Shown one piece after another: positions 6,106 to 8,881 of a stretch of 8,881 nt of DNA; position 1 is the first letter of the stretch, and each line of letters starts with the position of its first letter. Source of the DNA: Clostridia bacterium (GTDB lineage: Bacteria > Bacillota > Clostridia > UBA1381). The stretch covers positions 1 to 8,881 of the forward strand of contig RQCD01000190.1 of the NCBI GenBank assembly GCA_008668455.1, in the 5' to 3' direction. The position numbers and the translations under genes were made by a program. The notes below the pieces were generated by a model, which saw only the letters and a program-made list of their open reading frames with translations, was not told the origin of the DNA and did not search any database.

Positions 6106-7603
6106 TTTAACACTTCCAAAATCATATATTTTTCTGTTACTTCAACATCTTTCCATGCTCTTTCAGCAGCAATCCATTTATTTTCTATAGCTTTTCTCTC
6201 GCCGCCCTCTAACACTTTAAAGCGCGTTCCACGGTCAAGCAAATATTCCCATTCGAGATTTTTCTTTTCACTGAAATCATTGATATAAGCGCCTGCCGTT
6301 CCTTTTGGTATTCTAATCTCTAAGTGTATCGGAGTTTTGCCACCAAATTTCTTTGTTAGATGTTCAAAAAGACAAGTGCTTGTAAATCCTTTCTCTGTAT
6401 ATTCCTTTCCTATAGCATTTTTTAAATCTTCCGTTGAGGACATCGCCCCTGTTATGTAGTCAGCTTTCGATACATAACGGTGACATATAATGTCCTTGTC
6501 AAGATCAAATTTTTTGATGGCTTTTGATATGTCGTCCAAAAGTTTTTTGTATTTATCAAGATTATTTACACCATATTGTCTGCATACTTTGTTATAAGGT
6601 TCGCTTCCGACTTCAAATCGATTCGCGGCATTTATTGCCTCATAGCTTCCGTCCGTGTATTCTTTTAAAACACTATAATCGCGACTTGTCAATTTAGATT
6701 TGTTTTTTGTGTAGTAAGTGTTTGCCCAGTCATCATAACTTTGTTGATTATTTATGTCAAATTGTTTATAATTTATAGGTTCTTTCTCTACACTTTTTAT
6801 TATATCACTTTCTCCGGGATTGTCAACCATTTTTGAAAAATCAATTGTTTCTATCACTGGAAGAATCGTACACCTACAATTCGCGTGTGCTAAAGCCGGA
6901 GCTTTATCAATTTTGAAAATTTCTCCGTGCATGCTGCCACAAACAGCGCACATCCTTTCATCCTCTGCCGCTCTCCATTCCACTTTACTCACACCGTCAG
7001 CACGGTATGTGTCTCTCTGCGCTTCGTTGATGGTGTGCATTAATTCTGTTCGGACAAGCCGATCAGCTTTAAAAAATCCGACATTATAACGATCTTTAAT
7101 CATCTTAACATAGACATCCTTGCTGACACCTCTTGTGACACAAGATACAACAGCGGATTCAACATCCTTTGCAACGCTGTTTGTATTCTTCCAAATCCGG
7201 CTTGAAAAATTACTTCCACACCATTTTTTATTAAGAACTTTATTGAGCATGTATTGATTCTGAATCCCCCAAACAGAAGAAACATTCAACAATCCGTTGA
7301 CCGTGTGGAACGTGTCTTTATATGCCTTTGTAAGCGCTGCGGTTGTTTGAGCGTTTAAAGCCGTGGCAGTTTCTCCGCATTGTTCTGCAAGCTGTTTCCT
7401 TAAGCTTAAAAACCGCTGATACTGATACAATTCTGTGGTTGTCAGCTCGTTTTTTTTATCAGTTTATCATACAGTTCCAAAATGTTAGCTTCTACCTGGT
7501 AATAGTTTTCCCGATATAGCTTTTTTAGTGTCCCTCTATGATAATTCTTATCAAAAACATTATCAATTCTGCTCGCCCAGTATTCCTTTTCTGAACTGTT
7601 CAT
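6102..7603 (-). CDS. MuF minor head protein fused to ADP-ribosyltransferase toxin domain, split by a -1 frame change
   Basis: The true start is ATG at 7603, overlapping the portal gene by 41 bases. That frame gives 53 residues (MNSSEKEYWASRIDNVFDKN...) and stops at 7442; reading one A of the A8 run at 7457-7450 twice joins it to the long frame (LIKK-NELTTTEL-YQYQRFLSL), for 500 aa in all. A start at 7430 (TTG) is mid-protein. Numbering on the fused product, residues 1 to about 255 are MuF: RTELMHTINEAQRD and the metal-binding-like Cys219-x2-Cys222...Cys243-x-Cys245 (ANCRCTILPV). Residues about 285-500 are an ADPrib_exo_Tox-type domain with the R-S-E triad: Arg376 (ICHRYVS), Ser409 in GFTSTC, and Glu451-Trp-Glu453 in LEWEYLLDRGTRFKVL preceded by GAYIND. 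The EWE form resembles iota/VIP2-type toxins that modify arginine, rather than the Gln-x-Glu C3 type. MuF proteins are packaged in the virion, so the toxin may travel in the particle. Confidence 0.82.
7422..7457 (-). promoter_or_regulatory. Slippery A8 run with small downstream hairpin in the MuF-toxin gene
   Basis: The zero frame reads ATA AAA AAA ACG, so the run holds an A-AAA-AAA heptamer suited to -1 ribosomal slippage; eight A is also long enough for RNA-polymerase slippage. Four bases on, CTGACAA can pair with TTG(TA)TCAG around an eight-base loop, a weak stem. A one-base deletion in a former A9 run explains the same data. Confidence 0.4.
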
Positions 7604-8810
7604 TTACACCGCCCATTTCCTCATTTGAAAATACGTTGTAATCTGATTCTTTTTGTTTTCGTTGCAGTTCCTCTTTTGCGTTTTCAATAAACGGGATCTG
7701 CGAAAGAAGTGTTTCATCGCTGATAATTCCATGAAATTGTTGCGCCGCCGCGGCGGTTTCCTGCATATTGACCGGAATATTCCGAATAAAGGTTATTTTT
7801 ATGTCCCTATAGTCAAAATTTCCACCTTTCATGTTCAAAAGATTGCAGATCATTTCAAATCTTCGCTGCAAGCCTTTTTTAAAATAACGTTCTGTTCCGG
7901 AAATCCGGTTTTCCATTCTCATAAGTTTGTACTTGATTGCAACACCGGATGCATTATTTGCAAAATTATCATCCGACATGTTGACAGTAGATGTTGCTGC
8001 GTAAATATCGCGGTCTAACCGGTTCTTGATATTTTCCACATAAGCATCGTTTACTTGCTTGACAAGCCATGAAGCCTCGCCATCATCCAACAACTCAAGG
8101 ACGTTTTTATCCCGGATATCACTGACGGTTTTATCGTCAACAATTGCATTTTTTACCACTAAGAGCGCGTCTGCGAATTTCTGAAAGTCGTTGACCGATT
8201 CCGACTGCATGACGTTGTATGCGTCCATCAGCGAAAGGGCATCCTCATAATCACCGATCATATCGTCATTATTCTGATATACATTTACCGGCACTTGACC
8301 AAAGAAATGCTCTTTCTGCTCGGTCTGTAAAAGTCCGCCGCCGGTACTCATGTAATAAGTCACATCATGATCGGTATAAAATTCAATATACCGAATCAGC
8401 ATATCACGAGTATCCCGGACATCATACCACCGAATTGCATAATCTATTTTCTGTTCAATGTCGTTCGTGTAATGCACATATAAATTCATAGGATTTATTT
8501 TTCTGTACCGTGGCGCGCCATCGGGGTCAAGATATAAAACCTCGGCGGCGCGTCCAAATATCGAAAGATCCTTTCCCAGCTGAATATTATGGAACGCGTC
8601 ATCATTATACCGAATAATGTCACCGATCTTCTCATTCAAAGCCGGAATATCTGAATCATAAGACACCGGAACACCCAGAAAATAACCGGTAGTACTGTTT
8701 ACTATAATTTTCGCATAGTTTGTTACAATTCTGTTGTTCGGTTTTCCATCTGGCTTTTTTGCATTCAAAATAGCATGTTTGCCAATATAATATTCATCCA
8801 ACCGATTCAT
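7563..8810 (-). CDS. Portal protein (SPP1 gp6-like, Phage_prot_Gp6 family)
   Basis: A 415-aa frame from ATG 8810. RLDEYYIGKHAILNAKKPDG, KPNNRIVTNYAKIIVNSTTG and YFLGVPVSY form the N-terminal signature of SPP1 gp6-type portals, the dodecameric ring at the capsid vertex for DNA packaging. Later DALSLMDAYNVMQSESVNDF and NFANNASGVAIKYKLMRMEN, followed by KKGLQRRFEMICNLLN, are also characteristic. The family usually has some 20-40 residues ahead of the YY-x-GKH motif. The in-frame upstream sequence VDISKKIREFEYTELVR looks like this missing segment, yet there is no ATG, GTG or TTG between it and in-frame stops at 8871-8873 (TAG) and 8877-8879 (TGA). ATG 8810 also lacks a convincing ribosome binding site. 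The real start is therefore lost, non-standard (ATT at 8855 has AAGG five bases upstream), or on the far side of a frameshift. The 3' end overlaps the MuF start. Confidence 0.85.
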   Translation of the reverse strand: MNRLDEYYIGKHAILNAKKPDGKPNNRIVTNYAKIIVNSTTGYFLGVPVSYDSDIPALNEKIGDIIRYNDDAFHNIQLGKDLSIFGRAAEVLYLDPDGAPRYRKINPMNLYVHYTNDIEQKIDYAIRWYDVRDTRDMLIRYIEFYTDHDVTYYMSTGGGLLQTEQKEHFFGQVPVNVYQNNDDMIGDYEDALSLMDAYNVMQSESVNDFQKFADALLVVKNAIVDDKTVSDIRDKNVLELLDDGEASWLVKQVNDAYVENIKNRLDRDIYAATSTVNMSDDNFANNASGVAIKYKLMRMENRISGTERYFKKGLQRRFEMICNLLNMKGGNFDYRDIKITFIRNIPVNMQETAAAAQQFHGIISDETLLSQIPFIENAKEELQRKQKESDYNVFSNEEMGGVNEQFRKGILGEQN

Positions 8811-8881
8811 TCTGACCAGCTCTGTATATTCAAATTCACGGATTTTCTTTGAAATATCAACCTTGCTTTTCTATCCTCACA

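Noticed and set aside
6102..7430. Treating 7430 (TTG) as the real start of the MuF-toxin protein
   Set aside because: It has no ribosome binding site and lies inside a protein that continues upstream after correcting one base at the A8 run; the MuF N-terminal helix is encoded from 7603.
7653..8018. Plus-strand 121-codon open frame (and the shorter plus-strand frames at 365-607, 894-1091, 1126-1341, 1215-1424, 1791-2006, 6085-6288, 6820-7089 and 8219-8491)
   Set aside because: All lie antisense to well-supported minus-strand phage genes, have Cys/His/Arg-rich random-looking composition and resemble no family I know.
1..8881. tRNA or rRNA genes, CRISPR arrays, insertion sequences, attachment sites
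   Set aside because: No cloverleaf ending in CCA, no regularly spaced repeats, no transposase frame and no long terminal repeats were seen on either strand.

Overview
The window reads as part of a (pro)phage late, virion-structure operon. All real genes are on the minus strand, so gene order runs from the high-coordinate end to the low. Strong AGGAGG-type ribosome binding sites, moderate GC and the protein families (SPP1 gp6-type portal, MuF, DUF4355 scaffold, ReqiPepy6 Gp37-like tail protein, BppU-like baseplate protein) point to a siphovirus of a low-to-moderate-GC Bacillota host, probably a Clostridia gut-type bacterium. The host is inferred from style, not from any host gene.

Layout in transcription order: portal (about 8.81-7.56 kb); MuF minor head protein fused to an ADP-ribosyltransferase (ART) toxin domain (7603-6102); a 68-codon gene overlapping it by ATGA, a good candidate for the cognate immunity protein (6105-5899); two tandem terminator-like hairpins and a possible promoter (5843-5738); scaffold (5687-5148); major capsid protein (5128-4259); a 9-bp perfect hairpin; head-tail connector with a UUG start (4211-3921); a 43-codon head-completion remnant (3921-3790); then directly a Gp37-like tail-hub protein (3786-2515), an unassigned tail/baseplate protein (2514-1741), a BppU-like protein (1728-1393), a tail-fibre gene interrupted by a stop (1396-521) and the start of another fibre gene that runs off the edge (521-1).

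Two things stand out. First, the MuF-ART plus small-gene pair is a phage-borne polymorphic-toxin arrangement. GC falls sharply where the MuF domain ends and the ART domain begins, as if the toxin and immunity cassette had been swapped onto a conserved MuF carrier. The MuF carrier is itself split by a -1 frame change at a run of eight A, which may be a lesion, a sequencing error or a slippage site.

Second, the structural module is not intact. Genes for tail terminator, tail tube, assembly chaperones, tape measure and distal tail protein are absent between connector and tail hub. The fibre gene has an in-frame TAA, and the portal has no ordinary start codon at its homologous N-terminus. The simplest reading is a decaying prophage that still keeps an intact ART catalytic triad. 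A tail-less derivative with capsid and fibres is a less likely alternative.
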